Assembly (NCBI GenBank): GCA_938010615.1
Contig: CALLUY010000098.1
Location: 1 to 33,505, forward strand
Length of the DNA stretch: 33,505 nucleotides
Source: an uncultured Pirellulaceae bacterium
GTDB lineage: Bacteria > Planctomycetota > Planctomycetia > Pirellulales > Pirellulaceae
Reading direction: 5' to 3'
The translations under genes were made by a program, and so were the position numbers. Below, piece after piece: positions 1 to 6,884 of this stretch. Numbering within the stretch: the first letter of the stretch is position 1; each line of letters opens with the position of its first letter. The notes below the pieces were generated by a model. That model made no database searches. It was not told the DNA's origin and was given only the letters and a program-made list of their open reading frames with translations.

Positions 1-67
1 TCTCCCCACAAATTCGGTTCGCGTTTGATCAGGAGGCAAACTCTTTCCGTCCGAATTTGCGGGGAGA
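1..67. repeat. Imperfect palindrome with 17-bp arms
   Basis: Arms at 1-17 (tctccccacaaattcgg) and 51-67 (ccgaatttgcggggaga) are reverse complements except for one position, which would be a G-U wobble in RNA. The spacer is 33 bases. The left arm touches the window edge, so the element may be longer. It lies about 50 bases past the stop of the GH88 gene, so it could act as a transcript-end hairpin or be a mobile REP/MITE-like element. No T-run follows, so a classical intrinsic terminator is not supported. Confidence 0.7.
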
Positions 68-116
68 GGGGAGCGAGGTAGGTTGAGTGCTGTTTCATGT
101 TTTAAGTTCTCATTGT

Positions 117-1469
117 CTACAAGTAAAATTTGTAATACGGTTCGTCGTTGGCCAGCCTCTGAATGTAGAGAGCAGCTTCGCGAGCGTGATAATCTCCCCA
201 CATGCATGATTCGCCGCATGGAACAGTTTGGCCTTCTGGAATGTGGTCCCAACCATTGGGGCGGTGATAGACCGAGTGCAAAATCAAACCTTGATGGGAT
301 TCGTCGAGGCTCAGGTATTTGTCGCTGAGCAAAGTCTCCATCACGGTCAGTCCAGCTTGCGTGTATTTTGGCTCATTGAGATATTGTCCCAATCGCACCA
401 AACCCTGAGCTCCGATTGCCGCAGCCGATGAGTCCACTGGTTCCGCATCGTTGAACGGTTCGGATTCGCGCTCGTATACGTCTTCGCCAAGCTTGTGTGA
501 GTTCAGTGCACCAGTGTCCCAATATGGAATGCCGTCGGTTGCCGTGTTCTCAATGTAGAAATCACAGGTCGCCTTGGCCATCTTCAAAAGCATCGCTTCG
601 ATTGACTCGCGACCACCGAGCGGTTCAAGTTCTGCATCATCGACGGTTTTCAAAAACTCGAGCTGCTCTGGAGCACCCGCCATGATCCACGCGAGCCCAC
701 GAGTCCACGTCGTAAACGGTGAGAAACCCTGCTGCGAGTTTGGACAACGGTAGGCTCCGTCGTTCAAGTTGAAGATGCTTTCGTGAGCCGTGCGACCATT
801 CACGTCGTAGAAGTCTCGTCCTTCTCCGTAGTACACCGCGTAGTCCGCCGTCGTTTGGGCGTGCTGCACCAGACGCTCGATCAGGCTGGTTTTTTTGTCG
901 TTCTCGCCCATGATCGAATGACCAAGCTGATGCCCGACCGCGAGAACTCGCAGCGAACGAATTGTGTCAGCAAACAGTGAATGAGGTCCGTTGAACGAAT
1001 AGATGTATCCGCCAGAAGGCAGATCGGTCCAACGCTTGGCTTGTACGGCACTCGAAGCCTGAAGTGCCATCACGTAGAAGTTTCTTTCCCATTCGTTTTC
1101 CGGAATCCGGCCTTCGTTCATCAGACGCAGCAAGTTGCCGTAAGTGCTGACGTTGTTGAAGCCATGGTCGTGCACACCGAAATGAGTGATGTGCGGCGCC
1201 ATCTTGCTGACCGTGTTTTGCCGGCCCATCTTCAGGAAAGACTCATCGTTTGTTGCGTCAAATTGAAGAATCTCGGACCCATACTGAAAGCCCTGCGTCC
1301 ATTCGGTCCAACCTCGAGTCGAGTACTTGCCGGCGACCGTGAAAACCGGCGATCCCTGCGAGTCGTCATACTCGCTGTTCATCAGCTCAATTTTCTGTCC
1401 GGAGACCTTCCAAAACCGCTCGAGGGCTGGCAACAGGTCGGTCGGCTTAATGGAGGATTTGGGTATCAT
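117..1469 (-). CDS. Unsaturated glucuronyl hydrolase, GH88 family
   Basis: This 450-residue protein looks like a d-4,5-unsaturated beta-glucuronyl hydrolase. Such enzymes remove the unsaturated uronic acid left at the non-reducing end after a polysaccharide lyase has cut. The visible family signatures are W-T-Q-G-F near residue 57, H-D-H-G-F with Asp101 and F-A-D-T with Asp168 (positions of the two catalytic aspartates of the family), then a T-W-T-R-G-L-A-W motif, P-V-D-S-S-A-A-A-I and a C-terminal W-G-D-Y-H. No signal peptide is seen, so it probably acts in the cytoplasm. The ATG at 1467-1469 has no clear Shine-Dalgarno sequence. Its divergent neighbour is KDPG aldolase, which acts later in uronate breakdown, so the pair fits a pathway degrading ulvan-, alginate- or glycosaminoglycan-type polymers. 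GH105 is a related alternative, but the T-W-x-R-G and D-S-S-A motifs fit GH88 better. Confidence 0.85.
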   Translation of the reverse strand: MIPKSSIKPTDLLPALERFWKVSGQKIELMNSEYDDSQGSPVFTVAGKYSTRGWTEWTQGFQYGSEILQFDATNDESFLKMGRQNTVSKMAPHITHFGVHDHGFNNVSTYGNLLRLMNEGRIPENEWERNFYVMALQASSAVQAKRWTDLPSGGYIYSFNGPHSLFADTIRSLRVLAVGHQLGHSIMGENDKKTSLIERLVQHAQTTADYAVYYGEGRDFYDVNGRTAHESIFNLNDGAYRCPNSQQGFSPFTTWTRGLAWIMAGAPEQLEFLKTVDDAELEPLGGRESIEAMLLKMAKATCDFYIENTATDGIPYWDTGALNSHKLGEDVYERESEPFNDAEPVDSSAAAIGAQGLVRLGQYLNEPKYTQAGLTVMETLLSDKYLSLDESHQGLILHSVYHRPNGWDHIPEGQTVPCGESCMWGDYHAREAALYIQRLANDEPYYKFYL

Positions 1470-1808
1470 GTGTCTTTTGTGTCGGGAGTCAAAACGTAGT
1501 CAAAGTCGCTGGCCTTCTTGCTTCACAAATACTCAGGTCTGACATGATGATCTAATAAAAATTAGATGTCCAGCCTTGGCTGCTGAAATGTCAAAGTGGC
1601 GGAACTTGTCGATAAAGACATCACCGACACCTTCTTGTTGCAACCGTCCGCGCGCTGGCGGTATTGGGAACGTTGGAATCCGATGCCACGTTCGCGTGGA
1701 CTGGTGAAGAGGGCGGAAAGGTTGAATCTCAAATCGAACGGAATGGTTTTGTTGAAGTCGAACGAACGGCGAACGCAAACAAAAGAACGATAATCGCACC
1801 TCCAATAT

Positions 1809-1886
1809 AAGCCCGAAGCGCAAGTTTTGATGTTGCGCTAATGCAAGCCCGACGCGCAACAGGAAGTTACATGTCGGGCTTGCATT
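1809..1886. repeat. REP-like palindromic repeat cluster
   Basis: A perfect 14-bp inverted repeat pairs 1840-1853 (aatgcaagcccgac) with 1873-1886 (gtcgggcttgcatt), with a 19-base loop. A related motif, aagcccgaagcgcaag, lies just upstream at 1809-1824, and gcccgacgcgcaa recurs at 1847-1859. The sequence resembles 'aagcccgaNgcgcaag' elements I associate with planctomycete genomes. It sits immediately before the eda translation start, so the hairpin would fall in the eda promoter or leader. Confidence 0.65.
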
Positions 1887-1906
1887 GCGAGATAAACAGC
1901 TACACT

Positions 1907-1926
1907 AAAGGAAAATGATGCTGTAA
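1907..1926 (+). promoter_or_regulatory. Possible three-codon leader ORF before eda
   Basis: The sequence aaagga at 1907-1912 is followed at 1915 by ATG ATG CTG TAA. The good ribosome-binding sequence therefore serves a Met-Met-Leu mini-ORF, while the eda ATG 12 bases after its stop has none. eda could be translated by re-initiation. This is inference from a short motif and could be chance. Confidence 0.25.
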
Positions 1927-1938
1927 ACGAACGATGCT

Positions 1939-2583
1939 ATGAACGAAATTGCCAAACAGATTGAAGAACTCAAAGTTGTGCCCGTTGTCGCGATTGAAAG
2001 TGTCGATGATGCTGAGCGTCTCGCGGACGCATTGTCGGAAGGCGGCATACCGTGTGCAGAGATCACACTTCGCACCGAAGCCGGCTTGCCTTCGATCGCG
2101 GCGCTATCGAAACGCAGTGACTTTCTTGTCGGAGCCGGCACGGTCAACAACGCCGAGCAAGCTGCCGCAGTAACAGACGCCGGCTCCCAGTTCATCGTTG
2201 CACCGGGATTCAATCCACGGACTGTGAAGTGGTGCGTCGACAACAAGGTTCCTGTATTTCCCGGGACGTCGAGCCCAACTGATCTGGAACAAGCACTCGA
2301 ATTCGGCTTGGATGTTGTAAAGTTCTTCCCAGCCGAAGCGATGGGCGGCGTGAAGACATTGAAAGCGTTCCACGGCCCGTACCGGTCGATTCGTTTCATG
2401 CCAACTGGCGGCATCAATATGGCCAACCTTCCGGACTACCTGAGCCTGCCTTACGTCATCGGTTGTGGGGGCAGCTGGATGGCCAAGTCCGACTTGATCG
2501 CAGAAGGTCGCTTTGACGAAATCACGCGTCTCGCAGCCGAGACAGTACAGCTGGTCAAGGAGATTCGCTCACGAACCGCCTAG
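1939..2583 (+). CDS. eda: 2-keto-3-deoxy-6-phosphogluconate (KDPG) aldolase
   Basis: The enzyme splits 2-keto-3-deoxy-6-phosphogluconate into pyruvate and glyceraldehyde 3-phosphate, the last step of the Entner-Doudoroff and uronate pathways, in the cytoplasm. The 214 residues match the usual family length. The class I aldolase signatures are present: E41 in E-I-T-L-R-T (the family's catalytic glutamate), G-A-G-T-V near residue 65, P-G-T near 108, the Schiff-base lysine K128 in V-K-F-F-P-A-E, and P-T-G-G-I plus G-C-G-G-S-W for phosphate binding. The ATG at 1939 has no obvious Shine-Dalgarno sequence. The divergent GH88 gene suggests a shared uronate catabolic role. The related 2-dehydro-3-deoxy-6-phosphogalactonate aldolase is the main alternative substrate assignment. 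Confidence 0.95.
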   Translation: MNEIAKQIEELKVVPVVAIESVDDAERLADALSEGGIPCAEITLRTEAGLPSIAALSKRSDFLVGAGTVNNAEQAAAVTDAGSQFIVAPGFNPRTVKWCVDNKVPVFPGTSSPTDLEQALEFGLDVVKFFPAEAMGGVKTLKAFHGPYRSIRFMPTGGINMANLPDYLSLPYVIGCGGSWMAKSDLIAEGRFDEITRLAAETVQLVKEIRSRTA

Positions 2584-2619
2584 CGCAACAATACAGCTAA
2601 TGATTAGGATTAGCAATCA

Positions 2620-2822
2620 AGTAGCTCGTCTCTCCGAGGCGATTTTCCACGTCTCGGAGAGACTGTGAATTTTTACATCCTGTGTTTGTAGTACCGCCTT
2701 GAGGCGGAATCGAGCCTGAGCGAAGTGGAAAAATTCCGGTCAAAACCGGTACTACCAACGGCGCAAATACCTTAGTGAAGCACATGCCTAATTAGTTCAC
2801 AGCCTCGGAGAGACGTGCTACT
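2620..2822. repeat. Composite element with ~21-bp terminal inverted repeats
   Basis: The left end at 2620-2640 (agtagctcgtctctccgaggc) and the right end at 2802-2822 are reverse complements with one mismatch. Inside the left end a second copy of the core, ctcggagagac at 2653-2663, folds back on gtctctccgag at 2628-2638. In the middle lies a separate palindrome at 2688-2755. The layout resembles a MITE or a nest of REP elements inserted into each other. No transposase is encoded. Confidence 0.7.
2688..2755. repeat. REP-like palindrome, gtagtaccg...ccggtactac
   Basis: The ends at 2688-2696 (gtagtaccg) and 2747-2755 (cggtactac) pair perfectly. Within them gccttgaggc (2696-2705) and ccggtcaaaaccgg (2736-2749) form smaller hairpins. 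It sits inside the larger composite element. The pattern is what I would expect of a multi-copy intergenic repeat; copy number cannot be seen from this window. Confidence 0.65.
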
Positions 2823-2953
2823 GTCTAGCGCCGATTTCAAATACTGTGGCGAGACGCCCCAGCCATAATCACGATGTAAGTTTTGAAAACCGCTTCTAGC
2901 ATCTTCGCGTCTTCCTTGTTGCGACTAAAAGAGCCGTGAATGTTACGAGTTTT

Positions 2954-3781
2954 CTATTGACGATTCGACTTGCGACGTCCAAGTCGCTCGAAACCTGAAA
3001 CCAGCAGAGTCACCGCAAAGAATGGGACTCCTTGAACAAGGTAGCGTTTGCAGAGTCGTTTGGGTTCGGAGACCAAACGATAGAGCCATTCAAATCCACT
3101 TTTCTTGGCCCAGCGAGGTGCACGCGACAATTCGCCTCCGATAAAGCTGAAGCTGATTCCAACTCCTAACCACCAGACGTTGGGCATTTTCAAACGAAGC
3201 ATACTGATGAGCACATCTTGCTTCGGCGAGCCAAGTCCAACGAAAACGAAGTCAGGGTTGGCGGTTGCGATGATCTCAGCAATTTCCGCAATGTTTTCGA
3301 TTTCAGTTTCAAATCCGAAGTCGGGGCAATGGCAACCGGCAACTTTCAGATCAGGGAAATCTTCCTTGAGCACGGCCGCTGCCATCTCAGCTGATCCAGG
3401 GTTTCCGCCCAGAAAAAACACGGACTGGCCTGACTCGGCGGCTGCTTTGCATAAATCAACCATCAAGTCGGTGCCGTTAACACGTTCGGGCAGCGGCAAG
3501 CCTTTAACGCGACTGGCCCACACCAAGGGCATGCCGTCGGGGACATTGAGTGTGGATGAGGCCATCAAATTTCGAAATGAGATGCTCTTCGCGTAGCGTC
3601 TGAGGATGTCGAGGTTGGGAGTAACAACCCAACCACCAACGTTTTGAAGAGAGCATTTGATCAAGTGCTCTACAGTTTGCATTTTTGTAACGGAATGAAT
3701 CGGCATTCCGCGCAGATGAATCGTTGTAAACGGCACCGCAATTTGAGAGGAGTCGGCACGGGGCAAATCGTTGTTTGCCAT
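2954..3781 (-). CDS. WecG/TagA/CpsF family glycosyltransferase
   Basis: The family transfers an N-acetylmannosamine-type sugar onto undecaprenyl-diphosphate-linked GlcNAc at the inner face of the cytoplasmic membrane, an early step in surface polysaccharide assembly. Visible signatures are T-P-N-L-D-I (about residue 54), P-D-G-M-P-L-V-W (81), E-R-V-N-G-T-D (99), F-L-G-G-N-P-G, V-G-L-G-S-P-K-Q-D, and a C-terminal R-A-P-R-W-A-K-K-S-G-F-E-W-L-Y-R-L segment with basic residues. The frame stays open to 3934, but conservation only begins near residue 18 of the form starting at 3781. That ATG has GGAGAG 11 bases upstream, and 275 residues is close to the family's length. Starts at 3850 or 3934 remain possible. 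It is transcribed away from the co-polymerase gene. Confidence 0.85.
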   Translation of the reverse strand: MANNDLPRADSSQIAVPFTTIHLRGMPIHSVTKMQTVEHLIKCSLQNVGGWVVTPNLDILRRYAKSISFRNLMASSTLNVPDGMPLVWASRVKGLPLPERVNGTDLMVDLCKAAAESGQSVFFLGGNPGSAEMAAAVLKEDFPDLKVAGCHCPDFGFETEIENIAEIAEIIATANPDFVFVGLGSPKQDVLISMLRLKMPNVWWLGVGISFSFIGGELSRAPRWAKKSGFEWLYRLVSEPKRLCKRYLVQGVPFFAVTLLVSGFERLGRRKSNRQ

Positions 3782-3809
3782 CGTCACGTCTTCACTGCTC
3801 TCCTTTTTA

Positions 3810-4118
3810 TCAACAAGGGCGAAAGCTGAATTGTTGGTGGGGTTCACCATTGTGTGGAGGCACAGTTCGAAAAGGAGAGAAAAGGAGAGAAAAGACTTGG
3901 CACTGGAACGATGACTGTGCCAAGTTACAGTCATCGCGAAAAACTTTGATCGGTCCGCGTGAAGTGCGGATGGAAGTCAGCATCTTCAAGCGAAAACTAG
4001 TATACCTAGACTCAAACCGATGAGACTGGGCGGCGCGGTAAGCTCTGGCAAAAAGAAGTCTTCGCCAAATAATACACGCGACTACTACTATCATCACAAT
4101 CAGACTAATTAAAACCAT
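3810..4118 (-). CDS. Possible small membrane protein, unknown
   Basis: I do not recognise this 102-residue ORF. Its first 18 residues form a hydrophobic segment (M-V-L-I-S-L-I-V-M-I-V-V-V) followed by arginines, as in a single membrane anchor, and the ATG has AGGA five bases upstream. The C-terminal half is low in recognisable structure and covers the hairpins at 3859-3936, which argues against it being coding over its full length. It lies upstream of the WecG-type gene on the same strand, in the divergent gap before the co-polymerase gene. Confidence 0.25.
   Translation of the reverse strand: MVLISLIVMIVVVACIIWRRLLFARAYRAAQSHRFESRYTSFRLKMLTSIRTSRGPIKVFRDDCNLAQSSFQCQVFSLLFSPFRTVPPHNGEPHQQFSFRPC
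3859..3936 (-). promoter_or_regulatory. Competing hairpins upstream of the WecG-type gene
   Basis: A perfect 9-bp inverted repeat pairs cgatgactg (3909-3917) with cagtcatcg (3928-3936), loop 10. A second repeat pairs ggcacagt (3859-3866) with actgtgcc (3914-3921), and it shares bases with the first, so the two cannot form together. Between them lies a 10-bp tandem duplication, aaaggagaga at 3871-3880 and 3881-3890. If the WecG-type gene starts at 3781, this is its 5' leader and could act as an attenuator or operator. No protein binding site is recognised. Confidence 0.35.
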
Positions 4119-4231
4119 TTTTTCCTACAAGGGGTTAGTTTTTTGAGTTTCTCGGAGACGGTCTTGGTTACCATCGAAACTGTTCCAAACGGCTATTTTC
4201 ATTTCCTCGTTGACATCTTTTGACGCTCTCT

Positions 4232-5587
4232 ATGGATTCCGAACGTACAATTTCGTTCTCGCTTTCGACGCTTGTTCGCGCCCTTAAAAACCATTGGTTT
4301 ATGGTGGGATTGACTCTGTTTGCGACGTTGGCTTTAGCGGTGCTGGCGATGATTTTCCTGCCTCGGGAATATCGTTCCGACGCCATGATTTTTGTCAGGC
4401 TCGGCCGCGAAACTGTCTCACTCGACCCGACCGCTACGACGGGCAGCATGATTTCGGTACTTGAATCGCGCGATAATGAAATCAACTCAATCCGTGACAT
4501 GCTATACAGTCGGGGAATTGTCGAGAAAATCGTCGATCGAATCGGACCCGAAATTATCCTTGGCGATGAAGAGTTGGAGCCTGATCACGAAAATCGGAAT
4601 GAGGCTTCTGCCCCAGAGAGTGACTACCGCAACTCACCTCGCCAGCAAGCAATCAAGATGCTTGAAGAAAACACGGACGTGGTAAGTGCGAGAAAATCGA
4701 GCGTGCTCATACTGGTTGCCAAGGCCGCTTCGCCCGAGTTGGCGCAGCGGATTCTGACCGAGTATCTGGATGTCTATCAGATGATGCACTCAGTCGCACA
4801 CCAGACGCCCAAGAGCAACAAGTTCTTTGAAGAGCAGTCAAGACTACTTCAAGGCCAGTGGCAAGAAACCATGAAGGCGCTGCAAATCGCCAAAGAAGAC
4901 GCTGGCGTCGTATCCATTGAGGGAGCTCGGAATAACCTGACGGCGCAAACAAATGATACACAGACGCGGTTGATGCAGGTGAAGAGCAGCTTGCTTGCGA
5001 CCCAAGCGAAGGTCGAAAAATTCAAATCAGTCATGGAGCAAAACCCGGTTGATAGCCAGAGAATTCGCGCCGAATATCTGGGTGCCTCAGGTGAACTTTC
5101 CGCGATGACTGCAGAGAAAGAAGCTTTGGATGTTCAAGCAAACGAACTGTTGGAAAGATCTGCGAAGCTAAATCGTGATGAGGTCACCATTGGACAACTG
5201 GAACAGGAAGTGAGGTTGGCCGCCACCAATTTTGCTCAGTACCAGGAGCTGTTGGAGCAAACACGAATCGAAGAAGCGTTACGCAACAGTCGGTTCACGA
5301 ACGTTCGCGTTGTGCAGGAGCCCAGCTTTGTCCCTAAAGCCGTCAGCCCAAAGAAAAAGCTGATTGCAGCAGCAGGGCTTGTCGCTGGAACGACCGGTGC
5401 CGTTTTGATTGCTCTGCTTCTCGAGTTGTTTCCGACATTCATCCAACAAACGACGCCACGCGTGCGAAACGAAGGTGAGCACACTGTCGACTTGGAAACT
5501 GAGGTCCTTGAAAACAACGAATTTCTTGCTGAGACTGGAACTGAAACTTCGATCGACGACAGAGTAGTCGACAGCGCAAATGGTTAA
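4232..5587 (+). CDS. Wzz/GumC-type polysaccharide co-polymerase
   Basis: This 451-residue inner-membrane protein has the layout of chain-length determinant proteins. There is a first membrane helix at about residues 22-43 followed by P-R-E-Y-R-S-D, a long periplasmic region rich in heptads and charged residues (about 190-340), and a second helix at about 375-397 preceded by P-K-A-V-S-P-K-K-K. A cytoplasmic tail of about 55 acidic residues follows. No Walker motifs or tyrosine-kinase domain are present, so a separate kinase would be needed for BY-kinase control. I chose the ATG at 4232; an in-frame TTG at 4220 is weaker. The stop overlaps the flippase start by 8 bases, indicating one operon. 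The role would be setting polymer length together with the Wzy-type protein downstream. Confidence 0.85.
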   Translation: MDSERTISFSLSTLVRALKNHWFMVGLTLFATLALAVLAMIFLPREYRSDAMIFVRLGRETVSLDPTATTGSMISVLESRDNEINSIRDMLYSRGIVEKIVDRIGPEIILGDEELEPDHENRNEASAPESDYRNSPRQQAIKMLEENTDVVSARKSSVLILVAKAASPELAQRILTEYLDVYQMMHSVAHQTPKSNKFFEEQSRLLQGQWQETMKALQIAKEDAGVVSIEGARNNLTAQTNDTQTRLMQVKSSLLATQAKVEKFKSVMEQNPVDSQRIRAEYLGASGELSAMTAEKEALDVQANELLERSAKLNRDEVTIGQLEQEVRLAATNFAQYQELLEQTRIEEALRNSRFTNVRVVQEPSFVPKAVSPKKKLIAAAGLVAGTTGAVLIALLLELFPTFIQQTTPRVRNEGEHTVDLETEVLENNEFLAETGTETSIDDRVVDSANG

Positions 5588-6884
5588 GCTTCGTCTACCG
5601 GCGATAAGCACACTACGTCGCCTGTTTTTCTCCAACAAGGATGCTTTGGTATGCCTCTTTGATCAAGGAATCGTCAGCGTTGCCGGGTTCGCCACGAGTG
5701 TTTTGATTGGTCGATGGGCAGGGAAAGCCGAATTGGGTCTTTATGTCATCGGCCTGTCGATGGTGCTTTTCGCAAGAGGATTTCAGCAACAGTTGGTGTC
5801 GACCCCGTACACGATCTACCACCATCGTCGAACAGACAGCCTCATGCCAGCGTACCGCGGCAGTTGTTTGGTTCTACAGGCGGGTTTCATTGCGATCACG
5901 TTGGCCTACCTGATCATTCAAATTTTGGCCGCCCGCGCGGGTTGGATCTCTGACGAAGTGGTCCCTTCGTTGGTTGCGCTTTTGATTTTCATTCCGGCAA
6001 TCCTGATGCGGGAACTGGTGCGGAGTTACTGCTTTGTGCACTCAAAAAACACGAGTGTTCTAAAAATCGATCTGGCGATTTCGGCGTTTCAAATTGCGGC
6101 CTTGTTTGCGCTTGGATACTGTAAGCTGCTCTCAGGAGCCACCGCGTGGATTGCGATTGGCATCTGCTGCGTTTTGACAATCGGCTATTGGTACTACCGT
6201 AGCGGCCCGGTGCTTCAATTCGCCAAAGAGCCACTTGTCAAAGATTTGAAGTTGAATTGGACTTTCGCCAAGTGGGCCGTTTCTGGTCAGTTCGTTGGAT
6301 CGCTACCAACCTATCTGCTGCCGTGGCTTCTGTTGCTTGCCGCAGGGGCCGAAGGAACCGGACTTTTCGGAGCTGGCTTGACGCTCGTCGGAGTCGCGAA
6401 CATCTTCAACACGGGCATATTAAATTATTTGACGCCCAAAGCAGCCAAGGTTTACGTTGACCAAGGGAGCACAGGACTTCGTCGATTGATGCTACGGATG
6501 TACTTGGTGTTTCTGATGGCGATTGGCTTGTTCATCGTAATGCTTACTGTCGTTGGAGACTGGTTGACTGTCAGCTTGTTCGGCCCTGAATACGCAGGAC
6601 TGCAAACCGTGTTGACTTTGCTGGCAGCCGCCAAGCTGTTCGAAGGATTCTCGCACACCGCCAGTGGTGGTTTGTTTGCGATGGAGCGGATCAAAGAAAA
6701 CTTTTGGGTTGATGTCATCCTGATGCTGATCACAATTACTGCGGCGCTGCTATTGATCAGTCCGTACGGTGTACTCGGGGCGGCGTGGACAACGTTGATT
6801 GCTTCGGCGACGAGCGCAATTCTGCGATCCATTTTGCTGGTAAAGTTTCTTGGCGAAAAGTCGACAGGGGGCTTTGATGACTGA
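5580..6884 (+). CDS. Wzx-type polysaccharide flippase (MOP/PST superfamily)
   Basis: The 434-residue protein is hydrophobic throughout, with about 12-14 predicted membrane helices. Near its N terminus it has the F-D-Q-G-I-V-S-V-A-G-F-A-T-S-V-L-I-G-R-W-A-G segment typical of oligosaccharide flippases (helix 1, then G-R-W-G/A). Members move undecaprenyl-linked sugar units across the cytoplasmic membrane. The start overlaps the co-polymerase stop by 8 bases, and the next gene overlaps its stop by 8 bases, so translation is probably coupled along co-polymerase, flippase and polymerase. Length and topology are normal. The substrate cannot be read from the sequence. Confidence 0.85.
   Translation: MVKLRLPAISTLRRLFFSNKDALVCLFDQGIVSVAGFATSVLIGRWAGKAELGLYVIGLSMVLFARGFQQQLVSTPYTIYHHRRTDSLMPAYRGSCLVLQAGFIAITLAYLIIQILAARAGWISDEVVPSLVALLIFIPAILMRELVRSYCFVHSKNTSVLKIDLAISAFQIAALFALGYCKLLSGATAWIAIGICCVLTIGYWYYRSGPVLQFAKEPLVKDLKLNWTFAKWAVSGQFVGSLPTYLLPWLLLLAAGAEGTGLFGAGLTLVGVANIFNTGILNYLTPKAAKVYVDQGSTGLRRLMLRMYLVFLMAIGLFIVMLTVVGDWLTVSLFGPEYAGLQTVLTLLAAAKLFEGFSHTASGGLFAMERIKENFWVDVILMLITITAALLLISPYGVLGAAWTTLIASATSAILRSILLVKFLGEKSTGGFDD

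Larger units (their letters stand above)
1470..1938. other. Divergent intergenic region, GH88 / eda
   Basis: This 469-base gap must hold the promoters of both flanking genes. Short ORFs inside it (for example 1596-1793 plus and 1533-1859 minus) have no recognisable domain and partly translate repeat DNA, so I do not call them. The right part carries the palindromic repeats listed separately. I could not assign a convincing -35/-10 pair. Confidence 0.6.
2584..2953. other. Gene-free repeat-rich gap
   Basis: No credible gene is seen in these 370 bases between the convergent eda and WecG-type genes. It is occupied mainly by a nested set of palindromes at 2620-2822, described separately. The minus-strand ORF at 2597-2785 only translates this repeat DNA. 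Confidence 0.6.

Noticed and set aside
1533..1859. ORFs on both strands in the GH88/eda gap
   Set aside because: They lack recognisable domains, overlap each other and partly translate palindromic repeat DNA.
2597..2785. 62-residue minus-strand ORF
   Set aside because: It lies wholly inside the palindromic element and its translation is just the repeat.
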